A stretch of DNA of 64,000 nt from PWQG01 sp040882255 (GCA_040882255.1 JBBEBP010000016.1:620001-684000); one strand, 5' to 3'. Positions 1 through 8,929 are shown, numbered from the stretch's first letter. Notes: generated from the letters alone by a model not told the origin. Numbers and translations are program-made.

Positions 1-1478
1 GCGTGCCGCCCGCCCTGCGTGGCACCGGAGAACTGCAACACGCCATCGTCGATCGGCGCCTTGAGCAGCAATTCCCGGTCCTTGCGATAGTCCTGGGTAT
101 TGAGCCATGGCGCGTGATCCCCCTGGCGCGGAAAGCGGTGCATGACCCGCTTCATATAGTTGGCGGAAAAGTCGTCAATGAATGGGCGGGGAGTCATCTC
201 CCTGTCCTGCTCGCGCAGCTCCGGCACACATTGTGTGACACCCTCCCTCGTCATATGATTGAGCAGGCGGCAGGCCCAGGCAGCAGTCAGATCGGCCCGC
301 AGGGTCCACGAGGCATTGATGTAGCCGAAAGTGAACACCAGATTGGGCACACCGGAGAACATCAGCCCCTTGTAGGCCCACGTCCGCGAGAAATCCACCG
401 GTTCCCCGTCGACCCGGAAATCGATGTCACCCAGTACCACCAGATCAAGCCCCGTGGCCGTGACGATGATATCGGCTTCCAGCTCATCGCCGGACCGGGT
501 GCGTACCCCCTTTTCCGTGAACGTCTCGATGTGATCGGTCACCACCTCCATGCGCCCCTCGCGGATGGCACGGAACAGATCGGCGTCGGGGACCAGACAC
601 AGGCGTTGATCCCAGGGGTTGTAGGCGGGAGTGAAGTGTTTCTCCACGTCAAACTCCGGACCCAGTTCGCTGCGCACACGCTTCAGCAGCATCTTTTTCA
701 GCTTCTCCGGACGGGTGCGTGAACGGCGGTAGACATACTGCTGGAATGCCACATTTTTCCAGCGGGTCAGCGCATAGGCCCACCGCTCGGGTAAAACCTG
801 CCGAAGAAAGTTGGCCACCACATCCTTCTCGGGACGGGATACCACCCATGTCGGGGAGCGCTGCAGCATCGTGACCTTCGCCGCCTTCTCCGCCATGGCC
901 GGCCCCAGGGTCATGGCCGTAGCGCCCGAACCGATGATCACCACCTTGCGCCCCCGATAGTCCAGATCCTCTGGCCAGTACTGCGGATGGATCACAGTAC
1001 CGCTGAAACGTTCCCGGCCGGGGAATTCCGGGGTGTGGCCTTTATCGTAACTGTAGTACCCCGAGCACATCAGCAGGAAATTGCACTGCAGCGTCACCGG
1101 CTCCGGTTCATCGCCCCGCTGCACGGTGACGCTCCAGCGCGCGATGCGCGAATCCCACGCCGCCCGGATCACCCGGTGCCGGTAGTGGATGTGGCGGTCG
1201 ATCCCTTCCTCGGCCGCCACATTGCGTACGTAGTTGAGAATCGCCGGGCCATCCGCGATCGCTTTCGCCTCGCGCCAGGGACGGAAGTGATAACCGAGGG
1301 TATGCATATCGCTGTCCGAACGGATGCCCGGATAGCGGAACAGGTCCCAAGTGCCACCCATGCGCGGCCGGCCTTCCAGAATCCTGTACGAGCGACCCGG
1401 GCAGTGCTCCTGCAGATGGCGAGCCGCGCCGATACCGGACAGCCCCGCACCCACGATAATCACGTCTGTGTACTCCAC
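1..1478 (-). CDS. Flavin-containing / Baeyer-Villiger-type monooxygenase (3' end beyond window)
   Basis: Open frame of 492 codons that runs off the left edge without a stop. Translation begins VEYTDVIIVGAGLSGIGAAR, an N-terminal FAD Rossmann motif (GxGxxG). A second dinucleotide-binding motif (VVIIGSGATA) lies near residue 180, and just before it is FSGTVIHPQYWP, which fits the Baeyer-Villiger signature FxGxxxHxxxWP. Family knowledge: such enzymes use FAD, NADPH and O2 to convert ketones to esters or to oxygenate heteroatoms; the substrate cannot be read from sequence. I chose the GTG at 1478 because AGGAAGGAG lies just upstream and the FAD motif follows at once. It is divergent from purE. 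Family members are about 490-550 residues, so little is probably missing. Confidence 0.85.
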   Translation of the reverse strand, partial: MEYTDVIIVGAGLSGIGAARHLQEHCPGRSYRILEGRPRMGGTWDLFRYPGIRSDSDMHTLGYHFRPWREAKAIADGPAILNYVRNVAAEEGIDRHIHYRHRVIRAAWDSRIARWSVTVQRGDEPEPVTLQCNFLLMCSGYYSYDKGHTPEFPGRERFSGTVIHPQYWPEDLDYRGRKVVIIGSGATAMTLGPAMAEKAAKVTMLQRSPTWVVSRPEKDVVANFLRQVLPERWAYALTRWKNVAFQQYVYRRSRTRPEKLKKMLLKRVRSELGPEFDVEKHFTPAYNPWDQRLCLVPDADLFRAIREGRMEVVTDHIETFTEKGVRTRSGDELEADIIVTATGLDLVVLGDIDFRVDGEPVDFSRTWAYKGLMFSGVPNLVFTFGYINASWTLRADLTAAWACRLLNHMTREGVTQCVPELREQDREMTPRPFIDDFSANYMKRVMHRFPRQGDHAPWLNTQDYRKDRELLLKAPIDDGVLQFSGATQGGRH

Positions 1479-1496
1479 TTCGCTGGCTCTCCTTCC

Positions 1497-1531
1497 TCTG
1501 CGTCCCGACGATCCTGGCGAGAGTATAGAAT
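1497..1531. repeat. Partial end of the CTCTGCG-type dispersed repeat
   Basis: The bases at 1509-1531 match the end of the repeat at 31663-31685 at 21 of 23 positions (shared start CGATCCTGGCGAGA, then a TATA and AAT). A CTCTGCGTCC block precedes it, resembling the repeat's CTCTGCGTTC units. It is best read as a terminal remnant of the same family, located between the monooxygenase start and the purE promoter. Confidence 0.35.
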
Positions 1532-1545
1532 CATGACCCACAATC

Positions 1546-1574
1546 CTGCAAAAGTGGGAAAATCCGGTTATAAT
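1546..1574 (+). promoter_or_regulatory. Predicted purE promoter
   Basis: A perfect TATAAT at 1569-1574 lies about 70 bases before purE. The upstream -35 is weak (CTGCAA at 1547-1552, 16 bases away). Transcription would start near 1581, directly before the hairpin at 1588-1616. Confidence 0.5.
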
Positions 1575-1587
1575 ACTCGATTCTGCG

Positions 1588-1620
1588 AGCCACGGTCGGG
1601 TCATCCTGCCGTGGCTTTTG
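1588..1620 (+). promoter_or_regulatory. Hairpin with short T tract in the purE leader (possible attenuator)
   Basis: AGCCACGG (1588-1595) pairs perfectly with CCGTGGCT (1609-1616) across a 13-base loop and is followed by TTTT, then GAATTTT. The neighbouring upstream gene is divergent, so this terminator-like structure can only act on the purE transcript. It could attenuate transcription or protect the 5' end of the RNA. The T tract is short, so efficient termination is uncertain. Confidence 0.4.
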
Positions 1621-1645
1621 AATTTTCAATGCGAGGTACGAGACT

Positions 1646-2140
1646 ATGTCGTCCCCTCTGGTTGGCGTGATCATGGGCTCCCGGTCCGACTGGTCCACCC
1701 TGACTCATACGGCGGAAACACTGGAAAAACTGGGTATTCCGCATGAGGTCCGGGTGGTTTCGGCGCACCGCACGCCGGACCTGTTGTTCGATTATTCAGC
1801 GGGCGCGGCCGACCGTGGCATCGAGGTGATCATCGCCGGTGCCGGTGGCGCCGCGCACCTGCCCGGCATGTGCGCCGCCAAGACCCATCTGCCGGTACTG
1901 GGTGTGCCCGTGCAGTCCTCCATGCTCTCCGGCGTCGATTCCCTGCTGTCGATTGTACAGATGCCGGCCGGCGTATCAGTGGCAACACTGGCCATCGGCC
2001 GGGCCGGCGCCGTCAATGCGGCGCTGCTGGCCGCCAGCATTCTTGGCGGGAAACACCCCGAGTACCACGACGCCCTGAAGGCCTTCCGCGAGAAGCAGAC
2101 GCAGACCGTTCTCACAAACTCCGACCCCAGAGACAGCTGA
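1646..2140 (+). CDS. purE: N5-carboxyaminoimidazole ribonucleotide mutase PurE
   Basis: PurE class I mutase of de novo purine synthesis. It moves the carboxyl group of N5-CAIR to C4 to give CAIR, downstream of PurK. The 164-residue length fits the family. Visible motifs are GSRSDW near the N-terminus (phosphate and substrate binding), SAHRTPD around residue 40 (with the catalytic His), and GAGGAAHLPGMCAA in the middle. The start has a GAGG-like ribosome site about 8 bases upstream. purK begins six bases after the stop, so the two genes form an operon in the usual order. Confidence 0.97.
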   Translation: MSSPLVGVIMGSRSDWSTLTHTAETLEKLGIPHEVRVVSAHRTPDLLFDYSAGAADRGIEVIIAGAGGAAHLPGMCAAKTHLPVLGVPVQSSMLSGVDSLLSIVQMPAGVSVATLAIGRAGAVNAALLAASILGGKHPEYHDALKAFREKQTQTVLTNSDPRDS

Positions 2141-2145
2141 TCACT

Positions 2146-3228
2146 ATGAAAATCGGCATCATCGGTGGCGGCCAGCTGGGCCGCATGCTTGCATTGTCCG
2201 GCACCCCTCTCGGCATACAGTTCGTGTTCCTGGACCCGGCGCCGGACGCCTGCGCGGCCGCGTTGGGCGAACACATCCGGGCCGACTACACAGACGACGA
2301 TCACCTGCGGCAACTGGCCGATGAAGTCGACCTGGTCACCTTCGAGTTCGAGAGCGTACCGGCGGAAACCGTTGCCTTTCTGTCCCGTTTTGTGCCGGTC
2401 TACCCTTCGGCCGATGCACTGGGTATCACCCGCGACCGGCTGCAGGAAAAAGACCTGTTCACCCGCCTGGACATTCCGGTGGCCAGCTACACCAACATCG
2501 AGTCACAACAGGATCTGGATGACGCACTGCCCCGTATCGGCCTCCCCGCTCTGCTTAAAACCCGCACACTGGGCTATGACGGCAAGGGGCAGAAGCTGAT
2601 CCGCCAGTCGGAAGACGCCACGGATGCCTTCGAACAGCTGGGAGCCCGGCCCTGCATCCTGGAACAGTTCATCCCGTTCAACGGAGAAGTCTCCCTGATT
2701 GCCGTGCGCTCCCGGGAGGGAGAGGTGCGCAGCTACCCGCTGGTCCACAACACGCACCGGAACGGCATCCTGCGGCTCTCGGTGGTCAGCGAGGACCACC
2801 CGCTACAAGCGCTGGCGGAGGATTACGCCGGCCGGGTGCTCTCGGCCCTGGACTATACCGGCGTACTGACCTTCGAGTTTTTCGAGCATGAAGGGGGCCT
2901 GATCGCCAACGAGGTAGCTCCCCGGGTGCATAACTCCGGTCACTGGACCATTGAGGGCGCCGAATGCAGCCAGTTCGAGAATCATCTGCGGGCCGTGACC
3001 GGACTGCCCCTGGGTGACACCTCGCCGGTGGGCTACAGCGCCATGGTCAATTTCATCGGCAGTGTACCGGAGCCGGCCCTCATCACCGGCGCACGCTGGA
3101 CACACCTGCACCACTACAACAAGGCCTTCAAGACCGGCCGCAAGGTAGGGCATGCCACGCTGCGCTGTCCGGATCGCGAGTCACTGGCAAATCACCTGCC
3201 GGCCATCCAGTCGCTTGCCGATACCTGA
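2146..3228 (+). CDS. purK: 5-(carboxyamino)imidazole ribonucleotide synthase PurK
   Basis: ATP-grasp enzyme converting AIR, ATP and bicarbonate to N5-CAIR for PurE. It is 360 residues, normal for PurK. It begins MKIGIIGGGQLGRMLALSG, the typical N-terminal fold, and later carries FNGEVSLIAVR and NEVAPRVHNSGHWT, characteristic PurK/ATP-grasp C-terminal motifs. An open frame extends upstream through purE in another frame, but the ATG at 2146 gives the canonical N-terminus and sits just after the purE stop, so the extension is rejected. Confidence 0.97.
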   Translation: MKIGIIGGGQLGRMLALSGTPLGIQFVFLDPAPDACAAALGEHIRADYTDDDHLRQLADEVDLVTFEFESVPAETVAFLSRFVPVYPSADALGITRDRLQEKDLFTRLDIPVASYTNIESQQDLDDALPRIGLPALLKTRTLGYDGKGQKLIRQSEDATDAFEQLGARPCILEQFIPFNGEVSLIAVRSREGEVRSYPLVHNTHRNGILRLSVVSEDHPLQALAEDYAGRVLSALDYTGVLTFEFFEHEGGLIANEVAPRVHNSGHWTIEGAECSQFENHLRAVTGLPLGDTSPVGYSAMVNFIGSVPEPALITGARWTHLHHYNKAFKTGRKVGHATLRCPDRESLANHLPAIQSLADT

Positions 3229-3248
3229 ACGACAGTCCGGCAATCGCG

Positions 3249-3276
3249 TTACACTGTCTTCAAAGCCTGTTATAGT
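3249..3276 (+). promoter_or_regulatory. Predicted promoter for the methyltransferase gene
   Basis: TTACAC at 3249-3254 and TATAGT at 3271-3276 are spaced by 16 bases, a good sigma70-type arrangement. It sits in the short gap after purK and about 30 bases before the GTG start at 3309. Confidence 0.5.
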
Positions 3277-3308
3277 CTGTCGGTTGAACGGGAACAGTGA
3301 GGAGCGGA

Positions 3309-3887
3309 GTGGTTACGGACCTCTACAGACGCATAAAACGCAATATCGATGAAGACGGCCTGATCGTCAGCAGTTCAGGTTTTCTGGTCAACCGGATGCT
3401 GTCGCAGGTCGATTTTTCACGTCCGCTGAAAATACTGGAGATCGGCAGCGGCCGGGGCGCATTCACCCGGGAGATCCTGCGCCGCATGGCGGCCGGTTCC
3501 TCACTGGACGTCTGCGAGATCAAGGAAGAGTACAACCCCTGCATCGAGAAGCTGATCGCCGAGCACCCGGAGCATCACGTCCGGCTTCACAACCAGTGCG
3601 TGACCCGCTTCCTGCAGGATAACCGCGATTTCGACGTCATCATCTCCTCCCTGCCCCTGAAAAACTTCGAACGCATGAAGGACAACAACGCGTTTCTCGA
3701 CGCGGTACTGACCGGCTTCCACAATGGCCTGAAGGAAGGCGGCCATTACCTGCAGTACCAGTACTTCAGGAGCAATCTGTCCGACATCGAACGGACTTTC
3801 GGTAAAACCGTGGATGCCGTGTCTTTCGTACCGCTCAACATCCTGCCCGCCTTCGTCTATCACATGACCAAGGGCCAGGTGGCCTGA
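3309..3887 (+). CDS. Class I SAM-dependent methyltransferase, phospholipid N-methyltransferase-like
   Basis: 192-residue Rossmann-fold methyltransferase. The SAM motif I is ILEIGSGRGAFTREIL, around residues 40-55, followed by an acidic motif II (DVCEIKEEY). The post-motif IISSLPLKNF resembles the SGLP-type motif IV of PmtA-like phosphatidylethanolamine N-methyltransferases. Lipid methylation is therefore my best guess, though an rRNA dimethylase-like role is not excluded. The GTG at 3309 follows AGGAG by four bases; a GTG at 3297 is possible but lies inside that ribosome site. A VTT-family membrane protein gene follows 40 bases downstream, which fits a membrane-lipid theme. Confidence 0.7.
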   Translation: MVTDLYRRIKRNIDEDGLIVSSSGFLVNRMLSQVDFSRPLKILEIGSGRGAFTREILRRMAAGSSLDVCEIKEEYNPCIEKLIAEHPEHHVRLHNQCVTRFLQDNRDFDVIISSLPLKNFERMKDNNAFLDAVLTGFHNGLKEGGHYLQYQYFRSNLSDIERTFGKTVDAVSFVPLNILPAFVYHMTKGQVA

Positions 3888-3927
3888 ACCGTCGCAGACA
3901 GCCACCCGGATCACAGATCGGCGCATC

Positions 3928-4524
3928 ATGGACATCAGGAAAGAGAAGCTGGAAACCTCGAACCTGTTCGGTCTCTACCTGTGGCTGGGCCTGATCACCG
4001 TCTGCCTGTCCCTGTATGTGTTCCGGCCGGACCTGTTCGAACCCGCACGCATCCGCGTGTACTTCTCGGACAATCTCGGCTGGGGACTGTTCGGCTACTT
4101 CGTGATCTCCACTCTCCGCGGCTTCACGTTGATCCCGTCCACCCCCATCGTGCTGGCCGGCGTACTGGTATTCCCGCCGTGGCCACTGTTCCTGGTCAAT
4201 CAGGCGGCAGTCTATACGTCATCCGCCGTCGTGTACGGCATGGCGCAATACTTTCGCTTCGACCATTTTTTCCATTCCCGCTATCCGCGTCAGATCGAAT
4301 CACTGACCCGGCTACTGCAGGGACGCCAGTTGCCCGTGATCAGCATCTGGGGGTTTTTCCCGTTCGTTCCCACGGACATGATCGTCTACGTCTGCAGCGT
4401 ACTGCGGATCAACTTCTGGAAAACGCTGCTCGGGGTGTCCATCGGCGAAGGGGTCATTTGTGCCATTTACATTTTCGGTGGTGCGATGAGTCTGGAGATG
4501 CTATTGCGTAACCTGGGGGCATGA
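3928..4524 (+). CDS. VTT (TVP38/TMEM64/DedA-like) family membrane protein
   Basis: 198-residue integral membrane protein with about four to five hydrophobic segments. The central motif STLRGFTLIPSTPIVLAGVLVFP and the later WGFFPFVPTDMIVYVCSVLRI match the VTT-domain pattern of re-entrant loops with Arg and Pro residues. Proteins of this superfamily include lipid scramblases and DedA-type membrane homeostasis proteins; the cargo here is unknown. It lies 40 bases after the methyltransferase gene on the same strand and probably shares its transcript. Confidence 0.75.
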   Translation: MDIRKEKLETSNLFGLYLWLGLITVCLSLYVFRPDLFEPARIRVYFSDNLGWGLFGYFVISTLRGFTLIPSTPIVLAGVLVFPPWPLFLVNQAAVYTSSAVVYGMAQYFRFDHFFHSRYPRQIESLTRLLQGRQLPVISIWGFFPFVPTDMIVYVCSVLRINFWKTLLGVSIGEGVICAIYIFGGAMSLEMLLRNLGA

Positions 4525-4581
4525 GGGTAGTAAACAGGGGTCTTCCGGGAAATCCGCGGACAGACGGAGCGGCGACTGGTG

Positions 4582-4730
4582 TTCTCGCAAAGTGCGCCAA
4601 GGAAACCCCATTACTCTCGCAGAGAGCGCAGAGAACGCAGAGAAACCCGGTTTCAATGGATTTGGCGTTCTTGGCGTTCTCTGCGAGAGTAATGAGTGCC
4701 TTGGCGTCCTCCGCGCTCTTTGCGAGAGTT
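4582..4730. repeat. Imperfect palindromic dispersed repeat, CTCTGCG family (copy 1)
   Basis: Two arms of about 65 bases form a long imperfect inverted repeat. The left arm reads TTCTCGCAAAG, then CATTACTCTCGCAGAGA with tandem CGCAGAGAA-like units. The right arm is the approximate reverse complement, ending in CTTTGCGAGAG. The block CATTACTCTCGCAGAGA and the following CGCAGAGAACGCAGAGAAAC recur at 31508-31683. It lies between a plus-strand and a minus-strand gene (convergent ends) and could fold into a long hairpin in either transcript. Confidence 0.75.
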
Positions 4731-4751
4731 TCGTTCAGCCAGTCAGCCCGA

Positions 4752-5888
4752 TTACGGCAGCAGACGGGGCACGAATTTTGTGAGTCCCTGGACAGGCCCC
4801 ACCTCGCCGGCGTAGATATTCCCCCCGGCATCGACGGTCACGCCTTCGCCCATGGTACCGTAGCCACCCATGCCCGACGGACGCTCGGACATGTGCTCCG
4901 GAATGAAATACCAGACATCACCCGTGCGGGCGCTACCGATACGCAACCCCTTGCGCCAGCCCGGGTTGTAGTTGGGACCGGACTCCGAATCAATGGCGTA
5001 CAGTACATCATCGTCATCAATGAACAGACCGCTGATACGGCTGAACTGATACCAGGTGTCCAGGTGGTTGCCTTCCTGGTCGAAGATCTGGATGCGGCGA
5101 TTGCCCCGATCGGCCGCGAAGATCCGGCCCTGGGAATCCATCGCCAGCGCATGAGGCGAACGCATCTGTCCATCCTCGTACCCCCACTCGCCCCAGCTCG
5201 TCACGAATGTGCCGTCCGGCGCCCACTTGGAGATGCGGCTCATGGAGCGAGGCGTTCCGGGTTCGTCGATAAACTGGGCACTGTGGGTCTCGGAGATGTA
5301 GATGTAGCCATCCGGCCCCACCAGCACATCATTCGGCTCGGTCAGATGCGTCGGCGGATTACCGGCTTCCCCCGGCGTACCGATCACCAGCTCCACTTCC
5401 CCTTCGGGACTGAACTTGACCACCTGGTGACCCAGACTGGTGGCTTCCGGGTGGTCGGCCAACTCGTTATCGTTGGCGCTGCGCGCATCAGCAACCCAGA
5501 CGTTGCCCTCATCATCGACTTCCATACCGTGCGGCCAGGCCAGCACACCGGCACCGATAGCCGCCACGGTATTCCCTTCGGAATCGAGTTTCACAATGGG
5601 GTCCACATCGGCACCGACACAGGAGTTGGCGCCACAACGATCACCGGCCCAGATGTGCTCACCGTCCACATCGACGTGGACGGCGCTGACCGAGCCCCAT
5701 TCACGGCCGCCCGGCAGCTCACCCCAGTTTCGCACTGTTTCATAGGGGTTGGGCAGGTGGTTGATCGGCTCCACATCGGCGTGTTCTTCCGGGGCGGTCG
5801 CGCCGGGCTGGGCCAGTACGGGGCCAGCGCCGAACACGGTCGTCAAACTGGCAGTTGCTGCAAATGCAGCGGCTACAATCCTGTTCAT
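4752..5888 (-). CDS. Exported NHL-repeat / six-bladed beta-propeller protein
   Basis: 378 residues beginning with a cleavable signal peptide (MNRIVAAAFAATASLTT, predicted cleavage after VLAQ near residue 27). The mature part is a run of propeller strands of the NHL type: HGMEVDDEGNVWVADA, EPNDVLVGPDGYIYISE, HALAMDSQGRIFAADRGNRRIQIFD and GEGVTVDAGGNIYAGEV. Overall it resembles peptidyl-alpha-hydroxyglycine lyase-like propellers, but lyase activity is not established, so I call only the fold. It is probably periplasmic. It is transcribed alone, ending at the palindromic repeat. Confidence 0.8.
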   Translation of the reverse strand: MNRIVAAAFAATASLTTVFGAGPVLAQPGATAPEEHADVEPINHLPNPYETVRNWGELPGGREWGSVSAVHVDVDGEHIWAGDRCGANSCVGADVDPIVKLDSEGNTVAAIGAGVLAWPHGMEVDDEGNVWVADARSANDNELADHPEATSLGHQVVKFSPEGEVELVIGTPGEAGNPPTHLTEPNDVLVGPDGYIYISETHSAQFIDEPGTPRSMSRISKWAPDGTFVTSWGEWGYEDGQMRSPHALAMDSQGRIFAADRGNRRIQIFDQEGNHLDTWYQFSRISGLFIDDDDVLYAIDSESGPNYNPGWRKGLRIGSARTGDVWYFIPEHMSERPSGMGGYGTMGEGVTVDAGGNIYAGEVGPVQGLTKFVPRLLP

Positions 5889-5976
5889 GATTCACTTCTC
5901 CAGATACTCATTTTCAAATTCCGCAGACAGAGAACCTCTGATACTACCAGACGTTCTCTGCGCCAGCCTCGACAGC

Positions 5977-6933
5977 TCAGCGGCACAACCTGGCCACCGC
6001 CTCGTCATATTCCGCCTTCAGGCGGGCCACACGTTCGGCTGCCGGCACGATGTCGCGAACCGCGCCCACACCCTGGCCGCTGCCCCAGATGTCTTTCCAG
6101 GCCTTTTTGCTGTCACCGCCGCCGAAGTCCATCTTGCTGGGATCACTTTCCGGCAGGTCATCCGGATCCAGGCCGGCCGCGCTTATGCTGCCGCGCAGAT
6201 AGTTGCCGTGCACCCCGGTGAACAGATTGGTGTAGACGATATCATCGGCACTGCTGTCCACGATCATCTGCTTGTACGCGTCGGCGGCACGGGCTTCCTC
6301 GGTAGCGATGAATGCGGAGCCGATGTAGGCGAAGTCGGCGCCCATGGCCCGAGCAGCCAGCACGGCCCCGCCGGTGGCCATGGCACCGGACAATGCAATG
6401 GGACCATCGAACCATTCGCGGGCTTCCTGGATCAGTGCGAATGGACTCTTGTCGCTGGCGTGACCACCGGCACCGGCGGCCACACAGATCATCCCATCAG
6501 CCCCTTTGTCGATGGCCTTGTGGGCGAAGAAATCATTGATCACATCATGCATGACCACGCCACCCCAGCCATGCACGGCCTGATTCACTTCCTCGCGCGC
6601 GCCGAGGCTGGAAATGATGATCGGCACCCGGTACTTCTCGCACAGCTGCATGTCATGCTCCAGCCGGTCATTGCTGCGGTGCACGATCTGATTGATGGCG
6701 AACGGCGCGGCCGGATTGTCCGGGTTGGCCCGGTTGTGAGCATCCAGCTCCTCGGTGATCTCCGCCAGCCAGTCGTCCAGCTGCTCGGCCGGGCGGGCGT
6801 TCAACGCCGGCATGGCCCCCACGATCCCCGCCTTGCACTGGGCAATGACCAGTTTCGGATTGCTGATGATGAACAGCGGAGCGCCGATGACGGGGAAGGT
6901 CAGATTCTGCAGGACCGGGGGCAATGTCGACAT
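5977..6933 (-). CDS. NAD(P)H-dependent flavin oxidoreductase, nitronate monooxygenase-like
   Basis: 318-residue FMN TIM-barrel enzyme. Family markers are FPVIGAPLFIISNPKLV at the N-terminus, CVAAGAGGHASDKSPFALI (the AGGH motif containing the catalytic His), ALSGAMATGGAVLAARAMGADFAYIGSAFIATEEARA (phosphate-binding region) and FTGVHGNYLR. Relatives oxidise alkyl nitronates or act as NAD(P)H:quinone reductases, so the substrate is open. The frame is open to 7131, but the ATG at 6933 has AGGAG five bases upstream and gives the standard N-terminus, so I use it. Confidence 0.88.
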   Translation of the reverse strand: MSTLPPVLQNLTFPVIGAPLFIISNPKLVIAQCKAGIVGAMPALNARPAEQLDDWLAEITEELDAHNRANPDNPAAPFAINQIVHRSNDRLEHDMQLCEKYRVPIIISSLGAREEVNQAVHGWGGVVMHDVINDFFAHKAIDKGADGMICVAAGAGGHASDKSPFALIQEAREWFDGPIALSGAMATGGAVLAARAMGADFAYIGSAFIATEEARAADAYKQMIVDSSADDIVYTNLFTGVHGNYLRGSISAAGLDPDDLPESDPSKMDFGGGDSKKAWKDIWGSGQGVGAVRDIVPAAERVARLKAEYDEAVARLCR

Positions 6934-7000
6934 GAAAGCTCCTGTTACCGGGTCAGGTGATTGGTTCAGCGCAAGAAAATGGACCGGCTCTGGCGGATTG

Positions 7001-8929
7001 TCAAGCCTGCGCCTCGCCGGAGGAAGACACATCCAGCGGCGGCATGGGGCAATCGATGATTTCCGCCACCGCGCGGAACAGGGCCTGCTCACTGGCCGTG
7101 GCGACGCCGTCAGCCGCAATACCCGCTGCACAGGCTTTCAGCAGGCGGGGTTTGAGCAACGGTTTCATTCGGGACAGCCGCTCCATCGCCTCATCCAGCT
7201 GCTCCAATGACAGCGCTTCCGGAGGCAACCGGGTCAACCCCATGACTCCCAGCTGCGCCACTGCCTCGTTGAATGCGGCATCGGCGTCCCGGGCCTCTTC
7301 TCCGGCATGCGCCAGCCAGGAGAGCAGCACCGCCACCTCGTCATTCACCGACTTCAGCTTCAACCGCCCGTGCGCCCGGCCAGCCTTGCTGAACACCGAT
7401 CCGAGCTCATGGGTGACGATCCGCTGCACGGCCCAGCGTTCCAGCCCGGCTTCGCTATCCAGCGATTCCAGCACACGAAGGTTTTCCATGAACAGGCGGT
7501 ACTGCGGGAGAGACAGCTGACGCAGGGCCGACAAGGCGATATTGACCAGCACCAGACGCTGCTCCGGCTCCGGATCAGCGGCCTGCAGCAATGCCGTCAC
7601 TTCCTCATACACCCCGTTGTCCGCCTTGCGTTGAAGGTGCAGTAGCTGTGCCTGACGTACGCTTTCGCTGTCTGCCAGCTGCAGACGATACACGAGGGCT
7701 CGGGCCGCCCAGGGCTGATGCGCCGCTTCCAGGAGCACCCCCGGCAGACGGGCGTGCAGCCTGCGCGCATACGCCAATTCGTCGGGTCCCGGATTGCCCA
7801 TCCGCCCCATGGCCACGCCGGCCAGCACCGCCAGCGTGGCGTCACGGCGTTGTCCGCCGCCGCTGTCCGCAGGGGCCGGTTGATCCGCACTGTGCTGCGG
7901 TTCCTCAACGACATCAAACGAACCATCCCAGGACGGCTGGATTCGCTGGATGCGCTTCTTCAATGGCGGATGCGTGGCGAACATCGCATTGAAACCGCTT
8001 TTCACCCCGTTGCCGAACAGCGCGTGACTGATCTCCGAGGCACCCGGATTCTCCAGCACCGAACCCTGAGAATCAGCGCCGATGCGCTTCAGGGCACCCG
8101 CTATGCCCTGCGGATTGCGGGTGTACTGGACCGCCGAGGCGTCGGCCAGGTACTCGCGCTGACGGCTTACGGCTGATTTGATCAGGTTACCGAAAAACGT
8201 GCCGGCGAAACCGATCACCACCAACCCGAGCCCCAGGAAAATGATCTGACCGCCGTTACGGGACCGTCGCGAGAAAGCGGCGCTGCGCATCAGGTAATAG
8301 CCCATGAAACCGAGCACCATGATGCCGTACAGAATACCGATCAGACGGATATTGAGCCGCATGTCTCCATGCAGGATATGGCTGAACTCGTGGGCAATCA
8401 CGCCCTGCAGCTCATCACGGGAAAGTTTACGGATAGCGCCACGGGTCACACCGATGACCGCATCAGAGGGCGAATAGCCGGCAGCGAAGGCGTTGATGGC
8501 ATCTTCTTCCATCACATAGACCGGCGGCACTGGTGTGCCGGAGGCGATGGCCATCTCCTCGACTACGTTCAGCACCTTCCGCTCATCCGGATCATTGCTG
8601 CCGGTCACGAGAAGCCGGGCCTGCATCATCTCGGCGACCCGCGCACCTCCGCCGGACAGACTGGAGATCTTGTACAGACTGCCCAGACCGACGACACCCA
8701 CCACGGCCAGGCTGATCCAGGCGAAGACCCGCCAATCCAGACGCTGCAGCAGCTCGGCGGGCTCGGCGGCCAGCGGTGCACCGCTGGCCGGATCAGCCTG
8801 TGTAAAGCCCAGTATCAGCACCACCAGCACGTTGGTGATGGCCACCAGACTGATGATGGCCAGCAGAAACAGCAGCACCAGTTTCAGCGTATTGCGCCGC
8901 GCCACTTCCTGGGATTCGAAAAAATCCAT
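7001..8929 (-). CDS. M48 family (HtpX-like) membrane metalloprotease with long C-terminal extension
   Basis: 642 residues, about twice the size of HtpX. Two transmembrane segments lie in the first 100 residues. The zinc site HEFSH is at residues 180-184, in the context GVIAHEFSHILHGDMRLNIR, followed by two more hydrophobic helices and the downstream Glu region (SRQREYLADASAVQYT). The last 270 residues are helical, with no motif I recognise. Family knowledge: such proteases degrade damaged membrane proteins. The gene lies 14 bases after lemA on the same strand, a common pairing, so the two products may act together at the inner membrane. Confidence 0.9.
   Translation of the reverse strand: MDFFESQEVARRNTLKLVLLFLLAIISLVAITNVLVVLILGFTQADPASGAPLAAEPAELLQRLDWRVFAWISLAVVGVVGLGSLYKISSLSGGGARVAEMMQARLLVTGSNDPDERKVLNVVEEMAIASGTPVPPVYVMEEDAINAFAAGYSPSDAVIGVTRGAIRKLSRDELQGVIAHEFSHILHGDMRLNIRLIGILYGIMVLGFMGYYLMRSAAFSRRSRNGGQIIFLGLGLVVIGFAGTFFGNLIKSAVSRQREYLADASAVQYTRNPQGIAGALKRIGADSQGSVLENPGASEISHALFGNGVKSGFNAMFATHPPLKKRIQRIQPSWDGSFDVVEEPQHSADQPAPADSGGGQRRDATLAVLAGVAMGRMGNPGPDELAYARRLHARLPGVLLEAAHQPWAARALVYRLQLADSESVRQAQLLHLQRKADNGVYEEVTALLQAADPEPEQRLVLVNIALSALRQLSLPQYRLFMENLRVLESLDSEAGLERWAVQRIVTHELGSVFSKAGRAHGRLKLKSVNDEVAVLLSWLAHAGEEARDADAAFNEAVAQLGVMGLTRLPPEALSLEQLDEAMERLSRMKPLLKPRLLKACAAGIAADGVATASEQALFRAVAEIIDCPMPPLDVSSSGEAQA

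Noticed and set aside
4454..4831. Small ORFs on both strands around 4454-4831 with Cys/Leu/Glu-rich repeats such as VLCALCES and LAESAENAEK
   Set aside because: They are translations of the palindromic CTCTGCG repeat; no ribosome site or protein feature supports them.
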